Part shown: positions 28,701 to 37,010 of the stretch, in pieces
How positions within the stretch are numbered: position 1 is the stretch's first letter
How the letters are laid out: each line of letters begins with the position of its first letter
Assembly (NCBI GenBank): GCA_949948735.1
Contig: CATLGV010000005.1
Span: 124,001-188,000 of the forward strand
Source of the DNA: an uncultured Lachnospiraceae bacterium
GTDB taxonomy: Bacteria > Bacillota > Clostridia > Lachnospirales > Lachnospiraceae
Direction: 5' to 3'
Length of the DNA: 64,000 bases
Translations under genes and position numbers: made by a program
Notes under the pieces: generated by a model
Database searches by the model: none
What the model saw: only the letters and a program-made list of their open reading frames with translations
What the model was told of the DNA's origin: nothing

Positions 28701-29264
28701 GGGCATATGGAGGCGGTCGGCTATGATCTGTACTGCAAAATGCTCAATGAGGCGGTCAAGACCCTGAAGGGGACAAAACGCGCGGAGGAGGATTTTGGCA
28801 CCTATGTCGATATGGACGTCGACGCTTTTATCCCGGCGTCCTATATTATGAACGAGGTGCAGAAGCTGGATATTTACAAACGGATAGCGAGTCTTGAGAA
28901 CGCGGCGGAGTGCGAGGATATGAGAAAGGAGCTCAAGGACCGGTTTGGCGGGATCCCGAAGTCGGTGGAAAACCTGATACAGATCTCCCTGATACGGGTG
29001 CTGGCGCACCGGCGCTATGTTACGGAGATAAAGGGCAAGGCGGGGCAGATTACCTTCCTGATGGAGCCTCTTGCGCCCGTGCATGTGGAGCTGCTGCCGC
29101 AGCTTTTGGAGCAGTACCGGGGGGCGCTTGCGTTTTCCGCGAAGGGGACGCCGAATTTTGTATTAAAATATAAAAAGCACGGTTTAGTGGAAAAAGACGC
29201 CGAGCTTATGATAAAATATACCAATCAGGTACTTGCGGATATGGAAAAGCTTTACGAGGAATAA
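25725..29264 (+). CDS. mfd: Transcription-repair coupling factor
   Basis: ATP-dependent DNA translocase that removes stalled RNA polymerase and recruits UvrA. The 1179-residue length is typical. An UvrB-like N-terminal module (FYPAKDLIFYQADIHG) is followed by the RNA-polymerase-interacting domain (LKIGDYVVHENHGLGIYQGIE, ~500-530). The translocase motor has Walker A GDVGYGKTE at ~656, DEEQ at ~755, TATPIPRTLHMS, and motif VI QLRGRVGRSNR, ending in the TRCF C-terminal domain. A Lys/Arg-rich insert (RKKKKRK) precedes the RID. The start is GTG with GGGAGGAG ahead. It sits in the conserved pth-mfd order. Confidence 0.98.
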   Translation: MNTLLTPLRELGEYDRLLEALKKNGGRAGVSGCVDSQKLHMIFGTDSGFEVKVIVTYSDMKARELLDDCRLYCRESYFYPAKDLIFYQADIHGNQLTKERIAVLRRILEGGPITIVTTFAALMAHQLPLSVIEENVLCIDKEHVIEEQALARKLVNMGYEKTYQVEAQGQFSIRGGIIDIFDLTAENPVRIELWGDEVESIRSFDVQSQRSIEENMTQVSIYPAAELVLTPDILAEGLRAIREDCAGQAAAFRRNTRPEEAHRLERAVQELEEQALQLQCYGNLESYMGYFYADTMSFVDLFRNRSCCFYLDEPMRIEEHANAVELEFRESMTSRMEKGYLLPGQMELLFGVQEVMARLEKMRLLALSTMEYKRFPMKFENRFTVEARNVSSYNNSFPELVKDLKDYKRRGYRVLLLSASATRAKRLANDLMEEGLTAFYTENPDRELQAGEIMTFHGTVRKGFEYPLLKLVVISETDIFGAQQRKKKKRKTYEGQKIQDFSDLKIGDYVVHENHGLGIYQGIEKVEVENVVRDYIKIAYGNGGNLYVLATGLDVIQKYASADAARRPKLNNLGTQEWAKTKARVKSAVNEVARDLVELYAARSQKQGFVFGKDTVWQQEFEEMFPFEETDDQLLAIEATKRDMESTRIMDRLICGDVGYGKTEIAIRAAFKAVQDGKQVAYLVPTTILAQQHYNTFVQRMKDFPVRIEMLSRFRTAGEQKKTVEDLRRGLVDIVIGTHRLLSQDVKYKDLGLLIIDEEQRFGVRHKEKMKQVKEEVDVLTLTATPIPRTLHMSLVGIRDMSVLEEAPGERQPIQTYVMEYNEEMIREAIVRELSRNGQVYYVYNRVNNIADITSQIARLVPEASVAFAHGQMKERELEKIMFDFISGDIDVLVSTTIIETGLDISNVNTMIIHDSDNMGLAQLYQLRGRVGRSNRTSYAFLMYRKDKMLKEIAEKRLQSIKEFTDLGSGFKIAMRDLEIRGAGNLLGERQHGHMEAVGYDLYCKMLNEAVKTLKGTKRAEEDFGTYVDMDVDAFIPASYIMNEVQKLDIYKRIASLENAAECEDMRKELKDRFGGIPKSVENLIQISLIRVLAHRRYVTEIKGKAGQITFLMEPLAPVHVELLPQLLEQYRGALAFSAKGTPNFVLKYKKHGLVEKDAELMIKYTNQVLADMEKLYEE

Positions 29265-29280
29265 ATAAAGGAGGAGACTT

Positions 29281-30414
29281 ATGGAATACAGAAAAATCAA
29301 GGAACAGAAAACATCCCTGCTCGGCTTTGGGTGCATGCGCTTCCCAGTCAGTCAGGACGGCAGCATTAACGAGGAGGAGACCTTCGCGATGATCGACAGG
29401 GCCTATCAAAGCGGCGTGACGTATTTTGATACGGCATATCCCTATCATGGCGGAAAGAGCGAGGTGGTTACCGGCAGGGCGCTTGCTCGGTATCCCAGAG
29501 CGTCCTACACGCTGGCCACAAAGCTTCCGATTTGGGCGGTAAACACACTGGAGGATGTGGAGCGCATCTTTTATGAGCAGCTGGAGCGTCTGCAGATGGA
29601 TTTTGTCGATTTTTATCTGCTGCATGCGTTGAATAAAGAGCGGTGGGCGCTTGTGAAGCGTCTGGGGATTCTTGAGTGCTGCGAGAGGCTTCGCGCGGAA
29701 GGGAAAATCCGGCATATCGGTTTTTCATTCCATGACGACTACGAGGCGTTTGTGGATATTCTGACCTCCTATCCGTGGGATTTCTGCCAGATACAGCTCA
29801 ATTATATGGACAAGGACACGCAGGCCACGCTGGAAGGCGTAGCGCTTGCAAAGCGCCTTGGCATTCCGATGGTTATTATGGAGCCGGTTAAGGGCGGATC
29901 GCTGGCCAATCTGCCAGGGGATGTTACGCGGCTGTTCGAGGAGGTGCGGCCGGCGGACTCGGCGGCTGCCTGGGCGCTGCGCTATGCGGGAAGCTTTGAC
30001 AATGTCAGCGTGGTATTGAGCGGTATGTCCACGATGGCGCAGGTGGAGGACAATCTGAAGACCTTTGCGCAGTTTGAGCCGCTGAGCGCACAGGAGCAGC
30101 AGGCGGTGGAGCGTGTGGCACAGACGCTGCGCGGACGCGTGCAGAATGGCTGTACGGCGTGCCGCTATTGTATGCCCTGTCCTGCGGGCGTCAATATTCC
30201 GGAGTGCTTTAATATCTGGAATACGTATCACATCTATGAGAATGCACAGGAGACGCAGCGCCGCTGGAACAGGGAGCTTCCGGAGAAGGAAAAGGCGAAG
30301 AACTGTATCAAATGCGGGAAGTGCGAGCAGGTCTGCCCGCAGAAGCTATCCATACGGGAGGACCTTGCGCGTCTGCAGCAGGAGCTTGACGCGGTAGGGC
30401 GGCAAGGGGTATAA
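29281..30414 (+). CDS. Aldo/keto reductase with C-terminal 4Fe-4S ferredoxin-like domain
   Basis: A 377-residue protein. Residues ~1-270 form an aldo/keto reductase barrel (LGFGCMRFP start, FDTAYPYHGGKSE with catalytic Tyr, TKLPIW, DFYLLHALN, IGFSFHDD). The last ~100 residues carry cysteine motifs of a ferredoxin-like domain: CTACRYCMPCPAGVN and CIKCGKCEQVCPQ, fitting one or two 4Fe-4S clusters. This fused type is common in anaerobic Clostridia and presumably couples carbonyl reduction to low-potential electron carriers. The substrate is unknown. It is 16 bp downstream of mfd with AAGGAGG. Confidence 0.95.
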   Translation: MEYRKIKEQKTSLLGFGCMRFPVSQDGSINEEETFAMIDRAYQSGVTYFDTAYPYHGGKSEVVTGRALARYPRASYTLATKLPIWAVNTLEDVERIFYEQLERLQMDFVDFYLLHALNKERWALVKRLGILECCERLRAEGKIRHIGFSFHDDYEAFVDILTSYPWDFCQIQLNYMDKDTQATLEGVALAKRLGIPMVIMEPVKGGSLANLPGDVTRLFEEVRPADSAAAWALRYAGSFDNVSVVLSGMSTMAQVEDNLKTFAQFEPLSAQEQQAVERVAQTLRGRVQNGCTACRYCMPCPAGVNIPECFNIWNTYHIYENAQETQRRWNRELPEKEKAKNCIKCGKCEQVCPQKLSIREDLARLQQELDAVGRQGV

Positions 30415-30472
30415 TAGCGAATGCACCGATATATAGGGGCGAAGGCCGCTGCGAAAGGAGCATGGTTGTGAA

Positions 30473-31105
30473 ATGAACGAATGCAGATATAATATTCCAA
30501 AGCAGTATAAGGTTGATAAGGGCATGCCGCTGGAGCCGCTGCTGGGCAAAATCGAGAACCCGAAATGCCGCAGAATCATCGAGACGGGCGTGGAAAGCGT
30601 CAAGTGGTGTTATCATATTGTGGATAAGAAGGGGATTGTGAATGTCGCAGAGCTCGTCAGGGAAAGCGGCTTGTCCATCCTGGAGATTGCCCTGAGAAGA
30701 CAGATCTGTCCAGAGCTGTTGACAGAGGTGTTTGCCGGGCTCTTCCAGCGGCCGATTGTGCTGGCGTATCTGTATGCGGATGAGCTTTCGCTGGGAACGT
30801 TCCTGCCTGCCGGGAACGCGATGACCGGCAGGATGTGTTCCACCGATTTCTATCCGCGCGATGTGGGGCGTATGATAGATATTATGGACTATGAGCGGGA
30901 TACCGGCAAGAGCGTGGCGCAGATGCATGAGCGGATTCTGGCGACAATCCGTCAGCAAAAGCGGGTGATAATGATAGAAAAGGCGTATGAGCAGATTAAC
31001 GACAGGATGGAAGATGAGATTTTGGCCTTTGAGTTCAGCCTCGAAAATCTGGAAAAGATCAGGGAGGACTCAGCGTTTGTGCAGGCGCAGCTTCGTGTTG
31101 TGTGA
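30473..31105 (+). CDS. Unknown protein, DUF4391-like, partner of the BrxD-like ATPase
   Basis: A 210-residue soluble protein. Its opening (YNIPKQYKVDKGMPLEPLL followed by a Trp/Tyr motif KWCYHI) resembles the start of DUF4391 proteins, small proteins often found with helicases and P-loop ATPases in defence or Ter-type stress operons; this assignment is from memory and tentative. The C-terminal ~60 residues are strongly helical and charged (RMEDEILAFEFSLENLEKI). It lies 50 bp ahead of the BrxD-like ATPase gene on the same strand, so the two are probably co-expressed. Base composition is like the surrounding core rather than like the AT-rich island. Confidence 0.6.
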   Translation: MNECRYNIPKQYKVDKGMPLEPLLGKIENPKCRRIIETGVESVKWCYHIVDKKGIVNVAELVRESGLSILEIALRRQICPELLTEVFAGLFQRPIVLAYLYADELSLGTFLPAGNAMTGRMCSTDFYPRDVGRMIDIMDYERDTGKSVAQMHERILATIRQQKRVIMIEKAYEQINDRMEDEILAFEFSLENLEKIREDSAFVQAQLRVV

Positions 31106-31155
31106 GACGCGGCTCTGAGTAAAGTTCCGGACAGAATAAGAATGGAGGACCTTAT

Positions 31156-32427
31156 ATGGAAGTATCAAGGGCAGTAGCGGCGGCGATTCTGAATTCCCTC
31201 AAGAGCGGCGTGGTGCCGCGGGTAGGGCTGGAATATATTACGGTGGGGCGCAGAAATGAAATACAGGCGCTTTTGCAGGATGTTTCGATTATTGAACAGG
31301 GCGGAGCGGCGTTTCGGTTTATAGAAGGGCAGTACGGGAGCGGAAAGACATTTCTGATGCATGCGCTGCGCAATCATGTGATGGAGCGGAATTTTGTCGT
31401 GACGGACGTGGAGCTGTCGGTGGAGAAGCGCTTCGTGGGCAACCGCGGCCAGGGACTTGCGACATACAGGGAGCTGATACACAACATGGCCATCCACGCC
31501 TGTCCGGACTGCGGCGCGCTGCAGCTTATCCTGGATAAATGGATAGGCTCTCTGGAAAATGAGGTGGTACAGAACGAAGGGCTGATACCCGGACACGAGG
31601 CCTTTGACGTGCGGGTAAGCCAGAAAATATACAGGATAACGGCCTCCATGGAGGAGCGTGTCAACGGCTTTGACTTTGGAAAGGTACTGGCGGCTTATTA
31701 CAAGGGGCACCGGTCAGGCGATACCGAGCTGCAAAAAAAAGCGCTGCGCTGGCTTTACGGGGAGTACCGCACGCGCACGGAGGCCAAGAATGACCTTGGC
31801 GTAAACCTGATTATCAATGACGACAACTGGTATGATTTTCTGAAGCTGTTTTCGGATTTTGTAGTGATGGCGGGCTATGCGGGGCTTTACGTGTGCATGG
31901 ACGAGCTGGCGAGCCTCTACGAAATTCCCAGCCGTGTGGGCAGAGAGTACAATTATAACCGTATGCTCTCCATTTATAACGACGCGCTGCAGGGCAAGGC
32001 GTCGCATTTTGGGATTATTATGAGTATCACAAGGGAGGCGATGGAGGATCCCGTTCGCGGGGTGTTCAGCTTTGAGCCGCTGCGGTCACGTCTTGCGTCC
32101 TCAAGCTATGAGCAGGAGGACGCTGTCCGGCTCAGGGATATGGCATCTCCCATTATCCGGCTGGATTCCCTCAATCCCGGAGAGATGTATGTGCTTTTGG
32201 AAAAGCTTTCGGCGATTCATGGGATATTATACGACTATACGCCGGCGCTGGGACACGACGATTACATTTATTTCCTGAAACAACAGTATGCGCGGGCGGC
32301 GCAGCCGGAAAGCACGACGCCGCGTGAGATGATTCGGAGCTATGTTACCCTGCTCAATCTGATGCAGCAGAATCAGGACGTGCCCAAGGAGGATATTCTG
32401 TATATGCAGGCGGCACAGGGAAACTGA
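31156..32427 (+). CDS. BREX-type ATP-binding protein, BrxD-like (DUF2791)
   Basis: A 423-residue P-loop ATPase of the DUF2791 type known from BREX (BrxD) and Ter-related systems. The N-terminal family signature is present (GLEYITVGRRNEIQALL), Walker A GQYGSGKT is at 58-65, and the Walker B-like strand is LYVCMDEL with Asp249-Glu250. The later REYNYNRMLSIYNDALQGKA and RSRLASSSY segments fit the family. No methylase, PglZ, BrxC/BrxHI helicase or TerB-domain gene lies next to it, only the small upstream partner. It may therefore be a reduced or repurposed system. The start has GGAGG ahead. Confidence 0.8.
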   Translation: MEVSRAVAAAILNSLKSGVVPRVGLEYITVGRRNEIQALLQDVSIIEQGGAAFRFIEGQYGSGKTFLMHALRNHVMERNFVVTDVELSVEKRFVGNRGQGLATYRELIHNMAIHACPDCGALQLILDKWIGSLENEVVQNEGLIPGHEAFDVRVSQKIYRITASMEERVNGFDFGKVLAAYYKGHRSGDTELQKKALRWLYGEYRTRTEAKNDLGVNLIINDDNWYDFLKLFSDFVVMAGYAGLYVCMDELASLYEIPSRVGREYNYNRMLSIYNDALQGKASHFGIIMSITREAMEDPVRGVFSFEPLRSRLASSSYEQEDAVRLRDMASPIIRLDSLNPGEMYVLLEKLSAIHGILYDYTPALGHDDYIYFLKQQYARAAQPESTTPREMIRSYVTLLNLMQQNQDVPKEDILYMQAAQGN

Positions 32428-32457
32428 TGGTTTACTGGATGGGAGGCATACCGGGAA

Positions 32458-33111
32458 ATGGTAAGAGCGGTAATCTTTGATATGGACGGGGTGCTGATTG
32501 ATACGGAAAAGCACTATAATGCGGCGTGGTGCGAGGCGGCGCAGGCGGCGGGGTTTGATTTTACGAGGGAGCATGCGCTGACGCTGCGAAGCTGTGACGC
32601 ACGCCTTGCCGCGCAGCAGATGCGTGAGATTTTTGGGGAAGCGTTTGACTACTACGCGATACGGGAGGTGCGGCGCAAAATCGTGGCGGAGCGCCTGGAG
32701 CGGTACGGACTGGAGCCAAAGCCCGGAATCGACGAGATACTGGATTATCTGAAGGAGCGGGGCATCAAGGCGGCCGTTGCGACGGCTACGCCGCTGGAGC
32801 TGACGCTCCGGCATCTGGACCGGATAGGAGTCCGGGGACGCTTTGACGAAATCGTCAGCGCGAAGCAGGTTGCCAACGGCAAGCCCGCGCCGGATGTGTA
32901 TCTGTACGCGTGCGCACAGATCAGGGAACAGCCGCAGGACTGCATTGCGGTGGAGGATTCGCCCAACGGTATCCGATCCGCGTATGCGGCGGGCTGTATG
33001 CCGGTTATGGTGCCGGATCTGACGCCTCCGGATGACGGGATACGGCCGCTTTTGTATGCCGAGGCCGGGACGCTGGCGGATATCAGAACGATTATCGATA
33101 AAATGGATTGA
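32458..33111 (+). CDS. HAD superfamily IA hydrolase, beta-phosphoglucomutase-like
   Basis: A 217-residue cytoplasmic HAD phosphatase or phosphomutase. Motif I is FDMDGVLIDTE (Asp nucleophile and acid/base Asp), followed by a helical cap (~15-80). Motif II is VATATP, motif III the Lys in NGKPAPDVY, and motif IV EDSPNGIRSAYAAG. The GKPAPDxY and DSxxGI signatures suit the beta-PGM/phosphatase branch. The exact sugar-phosphate substrate is unknown. It follows the ATPase gene by 30 bp with GGGAGG ahead of the ATG. Confidence 0.9.
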   Translation: MVRAVIFDMDGVLIDTEKHYNAAWCEAAQAAGFDFTREHALTLRSCDARLAAQQMREIFGEAFDYYAIREVRRKIVAERLERYGLEPKPGIDEILDYLKERGIKAAVATATPLELTLRHLDRIGVRGRFDEIVSAKQVANGKPAPDVYLYACAQIREQPQDCIAVEDSPNGIRSAYAAGCMPVMVPDLTPPDDGIRPLLYAEAGTLADIRTIIDKMD

Positions 33112-33130
33112 CGAATGAGACTGGAAGGAA

Positions 33131-33261
33131 GTGTGTGTATGGACAGTTGTGACAGTAACGGGCAGCATGATAGGGGCGTATACACATGGGTTCCGGTCTT
33201 TTTGCCTGACGGGAGGCTGTGGTACGGTTGATACGCCCGAAGATTTAAGGAGGGCGGAGAA
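33131..33261 (+). other. Possible decayed tail of a MobA/KdsB-type nucleotidyltransferase
   Basis: Frame starting at 33131 encodes GGCGTVDTPEDLRRAEKW at its end; VDTPEDLxRAE is a common last helix of NTP-transferase-fold enzymes. The rest of the stretch is unrecognised and the frame continues into mgtE. Weak evidence. Confidence 0.2.
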
Positions 33262-34656
33262 ATGGAAAACGAAGTACGGAACGAACCGGATTACATTCGG
33301 GAGCTGGTGGCGCTGATACGAAGCGGAGAGGCCCAGTCGGTCATCGCGGATAAGCTGACCGACTATCACGACAATGATATTGCCTCTGCGCTGGATGAGC
33401 TGGACAGTGAGGAGCGGAAGGTGCTCTACTGTCTGCTCGGCGTGGAACGCGTATCGGAGGTGTTCGCGTATCTTGACGATCCCGGGAAGTATCTGGGAGA
33501 GCTGGAGCTTGAAAAAGCGGCGGATATTATTGAGAATATGGACGCGGACGACGCGGTGGACGTCCTTGAGGAGGTTGACGAGGAGACGCGCAATCAGCTT
33601 ATCAAATTGATTGACGCGGATTCCAAGGAAGATATTGACCTGATTTGCTCCTACGAGGAGGATGAAATCGGCAGCGTGATGACCACCAATTTTATAGAAA
33701 TCGAGCGGGGGATTTCTATAAAGCAGGCTATGCGGGAGCTGATAGCCCAGGCGGAGGATAACGATAATATCACAACGCTTTTTGTGAAGGATGCGGACGG
33801 AACGTTTTACGGGGCGCTTGATCTCAAGGATCTGATTATAGCAAGGACCTATATGGATCTGGAGGATCTGATCACATGCTCCTTTCCGTATGTGCGCGCG
33901 CACGAGCATATCAGCGAGTGTATTGAGCGGCTCAAGGATTATGCGGAGGATTATATTCCCGTGCTGGATGAGCACGATGAGCTGATCGGCGTTATCACGG
34001 CGCAGGATATTGTTGAGGTTGTGGATGATGAGCTGGGCGAGGACTATGCGAAGCTGGCCGGTATGATTGAGGAGGCGCAGCTTGAGGAGACGCTGGGCCA
34101 GAGCATCAAGAAGCGCCTGCCCTGGCTGATTGTGCTTTTGGGACTCAGCATGTGCGTCTCAACGGTGACGGGGCTTTTCGAGGGCGTGATTGCGCAGCTT
34201 GCGATTATCGTCAGCTTCCAGTCGGTGATTCTGGGGATGTCGGGCAATGTCGGCACGCAGTCGCTTGCGGTTACCATCCGCCTGCTGATGGATGAGGAGC
34301 TGGAAGCGCGGCAGAAGCTGAATATGGTTTTCCGCGAGATTCGCATAGGGTTCTCAAACGGCCTGATACTGGGTATTTTATCGCTGGCGATTATCGGCGG
34401 GTATCTGTATCTTATCAAGGAAAAGACGCTGCAGTATGCCTTTGCGATATCCGGCTGCGCGGGGATAGCGCTGCTGATGGCGATGACGATTTCGAGCTTT
34501 GTCGGCACGATTGTTCCGATGTTTTTCAAGAAAATCCATGTGGATCCCGCGGTGGCGTCCGGCCCGTTGATTACGACCGTAAACGACCTGGTGGGTGTTG
34601 TCACCTACTACGGCGTGGCATGGGTTTTGCTGATAAATGTTTTGCATTTGGGATGA
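33262..34656 (+). CDS. mgtE: Magnesium transporter MgtE
   Basis: Homodimeric Mg2+ channel of 464 residues. An acidic N-terminal superhelical domain (~1-130, with ENMDADDAVDVLEEVDEE) leads to two CBS domains (~135-255, IGSVMTTNFIEI and YIPVLDEHDELIGVIT) that sense cytosolic Mg2+, then five membrane helices. The selectivity-region signature SGNVGTQS is present and the last helices include PLITTVNDLVGVVTYYG. The CBS and N domains close the pore at high Mg2+. AAGGAGGGCGG precedes the ATG. No M-box riboswitch is visible upstream. Confidence 0.97.
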   Translation: MENEVRNEPDYIRELVALIRSGEAQSVIADKLTDYHDNDIASALDELDSEERKVLYCLLGVERVSEVFAYLDDPGKYLGELELEKAADIIENMDADDAVDVLEEVDEETRNQLIKLIDADSKEDIDLICSYEEDEIGSVMTTNFIEIERGISIKQAMRELIAQAEDNDNITTLFVKDADGTFYGALDLKDLIIARTYMDLEDLITCSFPYVRAHEHISECIERLKDYAEDYIPVLDEHDELIGVITAQDIVEVVDDELGEDYAKLAGMIEEAQLEETLGQSIKKRLPWLIVLLGLSMCVSTVTGLFEGVIAQLAIIVSFQSVILGMSGNVGTQSLAVTIRLLMDEELEARQKLNMVFREIRIGFSNGLILGILSLAIIGGYLYLIKEKTLQYAFAISGCAGIALLMAMTISSFVGTIVPMFFKKIHVDPAVASGPLITTVNDLVGVVTYYGVAWVLLINVLHLG

Positions 34657-34787
34657 ACGGCTATGCATATTTCCCCACTATTTACAAATAATAGAAATAC
34701 GGAAAAGCCCAGAAACACAGGGAAACCAAAGGAAATGCCCGGGGTGGGGCATAGGGCTTAAAGTCAACGTAAAGATGGAGGAGATAT

Positions 34788-35336
34788 ATGAAAGCAACAG
34801 GAATCGTACGTCGTATTGACGATTTGGGGCGTGTCGTCATTCCCAAGGAGATCAGGAGAACCTTGCGGATACGGGAGAGCGACCCGCTTGAGATATTTAC
34901 GGATAATGAAGGTGAAATTATTTTAAAGAAATATTCCCCCATTGGGGAGCTGGGAAGCTTTGCAAGACAGTATGCGGAAAGCCTGTCGCAGGTGTCCGGG
35001 CATGTGGCGCTGATTGCGGACAGGGATCAGTTTATCGCCGCATCCGGCAGCAACAGCAAACAGATTCTCGGCAAGAGCGTGAGCAAGGAGCTTGAGGAAA
35101 AGATGAATTCCCGCGAGACTGTGTGCGCGTCAAGGGGGGAGAGCAGCTATATCGGCGTGATGGACAATGAGGTGGAGGAATACCAGCATGAGGTGATTAT
35201 TCCGATTATCACGCAGGGCGATATTATCGGCGCGGTGGTGCTTTTGTCCACAAAGGCAGGCGACGAGATGAACGAGGTCGAGATGAAGCTTGCTCAGTCC
35301 GCGGCAGGATTTTTGGGGAAGCAGATGGAGCAATAG
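34788..35336 (+). CDS. spoVT: Stage V sporulation protein T, AbrB-family regulator
   Basis: A 182-residue transcription regulator active in the forespore, where it modulates sigma-G genes. The N-terminal ~50 residues are the AbrB swapped-hairpin DNA-binding domain (MKATGIVRRIDDLGRVVIPK and RTLRI). The C-terminal ~125 residues form a GAF-like domain (VALIADRDQFIAASG, IIPIITQGDIIGAVVLLS). The length matches SpoVT rather than the shorter AbrB. TGGAGGAG precedes the ATG. In B. subtilis spoVT lies next to mfd; here they are separated by about 5.5 kb of other genes. Confidence 0.96.
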   Translation: MKATGIVRRIDDLGRVVIPKEIRRTLRIRESDPLEIFTDNEGEIILKKYSPIGELGSFARQYAESLSQVSGHVALIADRDQFIAASGSNSKQILGKSVSKELEEKMNSRETVCASRGESSYIGVMDNEVEEYQHEVIIPIITQGDIIGAVVLLSTKAGDEMNEVEMKLAQSAAGFLGKQMEQ

Positions 35337-35340
35337 ATAA

Positions 35341-35370
35341 AAAACAGAAGGCGCGGCGCCTTCTGTTTTT
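35341..35370. terminator. Bidirectional terminator after spoVT
   Basis: 11-bp arms ACAGAAGGCGC / GCGCCTTCTGT flanked by an A-run and a T-run; it also lies at the 3' side of the minus-strand chemotaxis pseudogene. Confidence 0.88.
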
Positions 35371-35395
35371 GCGTTATGAAAAAGCGTATTTTACT

Positions 35396-36871
35396 TTATT
35401 CTTCCCGGTTGAGCAGTCTGCTCATCTCATCGACCATCTCGTTGATTGCGCCTGCCTGCTTTGCCACCTCGGCGGTATCGCTTGCGTTGTTTTCCGCCAT
35501 GGTGTTGATGGAATTGAACTGGTCGTTCTCGCTCCGGATGCTTTCGGCAATATCCTGGTTAATTGTGACAGTCCTGTCAATCACCTCGGACTGCCTGCTG
35601 TAGGTGTCGCCCATCGTTTCGATTGCGCTGACGGAGGTCTTAAGCAATGCGGTTATAGTCTGCATGCTTCGGAACACGTTCGCAAAATATTCATTCTGCG
35701 TGCCAAGCTTGGAAGAGTTCTCTTCCACATGCATTGTGATTTCGCGGACATTCTGCTGCACCCGTTCGATAACCGTCTCAACCACCCGCAGCGACTCCTG
35801 GGTGCTGTTTGCCAGGCTGCCCACTTCGGTTGCGACTACCGCAAATCCCTTTCCGGCCTCGCCCGCTCTTGCGGCTTCAATAGATGCGTTCAATGCCAGC
35901 AGGTTCGTAGAAGAAGAAATATCGCTGATAAGCTTTAGGGTGACGCCGATTTCCTGAACCGCCTCAGAGAGCTTCTGCGCTGCGTCTGTCGTCAGCTTCA
36001 TGGATTCGGATACGTCGGCGTTGATTTTATGTAAATCATTTAGCAGCTTTTCATTTTCCATGGACTTGTCCAGCAAATTCCGTGAGGTGGCCTCCACCTT
36101 TCCTACATTATCGGCCATAACGCTTTCCCATTCTCTGAGCTCGCCCAGATTGCCCATGCTCTCGTCGGTTTTGGCGCTGAGCAGATTGCTGTTCTTAACC
36201 AGCTACTCGCTGGTTGCGGCCAATTCCTCGGCAGATGCGCTCTCGCTCTCGGAAACCTGGGAAAGGGATGTGCCTGCGTCGTAGAGCCGCTGGAAGAGCG
36301 CCTGCACCGAGCCGAGAACGCTCTCCACTTCTTTTCCCTTGTCCTCCACCATGGAGAACAGAGAAGTAGTCCGATGGATGATGAAGCAGCATGCGGCAAA
36401 CAGAATCACATAGACGATACCGGTGAAAATCCAGCCGATTACGGGATGGAGATTCAGGAAGCCGGCCGGGAATGCGATCATCACTGCCGCGTTTACGAGA
36501 ATGGTCACCGCCATGCTTACTTTGAGAATTTTTTTTGTCGTAATAAGGAACGAGCAGCAGCGTCGCCACAAAATAATAGTGCGTCAGGCATACATAGCCG
36601 CCGCTTTCGCCCGTATTGCAGACGGCGGCTGTGATAGCGCCGATAACGGGGGGAATACACGCGTATACGTATTTGGCCCTGACGCCCAGGGGCTTTTCGA
36701 AGGCCTTGGTCAGAAGCGCGCATACGCCGGATAGCAAAAAGATACATTCCCGGATTCCGCCGTTGAGTAAAAGCATAACAAAACCCAGCCCGAAATGGCG
36801 ACTCCCAAAATGTAGAGGAACATAATGTTATTTATGAGCTTTTCGTCATTTTTGATTGATTGTGCCTGCAT
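35396..36871 (-). pseudogene. Methyl-accepting chemotaxis protein, broken by two frameshifts and an amber stop
   Basis: The intact parent would be a ~490-residue membrane receptor. It starts at the ATG at 36871 (AAGGAG ahead), reads MQAQSIKNDEKLINNIMFLY, and then frames change. Around 36775-36800 the reading must shift (GVAISG then LGFVMLLLNGG), and in a run of eight A on the minus strand (36529-36536) it shifts back. The hydrophobic N-terminal half (~six membrane segments) is spread over these frames. After EELAATSE an in-frame TAG at 36203-36205 interrupts what was probably Gln. The C-terminal 270 codons are intact and hold the signalling hairpin ([24 protein letters not shown], slightly divergent). 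The start and end frames agree, so the two frameshifts compensate. Sequencing error could explain the homopolymer but hardly all three lesions. Confidence 0.88.
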
Positions 36872-36907
36872 TTTTTTCTCCTTAAGTAGATAATATTTTA
36901 TAAAAAT

Positions 36908-36936
36908 ATTATAATATCCGAATGCAGGGTTGTCAA
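36908..36936 (-). promoter_or_regulatory. Consensus sigma-A promoter of the chemotaxis pseudogene
   Basis: On the minus strand TTGACA, exactly 17 bp, TATAAT: a perfect match. The promoter is intact although the gene is broken. Confidence 0.78.
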
Positions 36937-37010
36937 TTTGAACAATCCTTGAACGCCGTAGTTCCATTGCGCGCCGCCGGGCGGGAGACATTCCGCTGAG
37001 GGCGGGGAGG

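Noticed and set aside
32227-33975. 582-codon open frame spanning the ATPase, HAD and mgtE genes on the minus strand
   Set aside because: Crosses three good plus-strand genes and shows no protein features.
36529-36536. Programmed frameshifting in the chemotaxis receptor
   Set aside because: An A8 slippery tract exists, but there is a second frameshift and an amber stop elsewhere, which favours gene decay.
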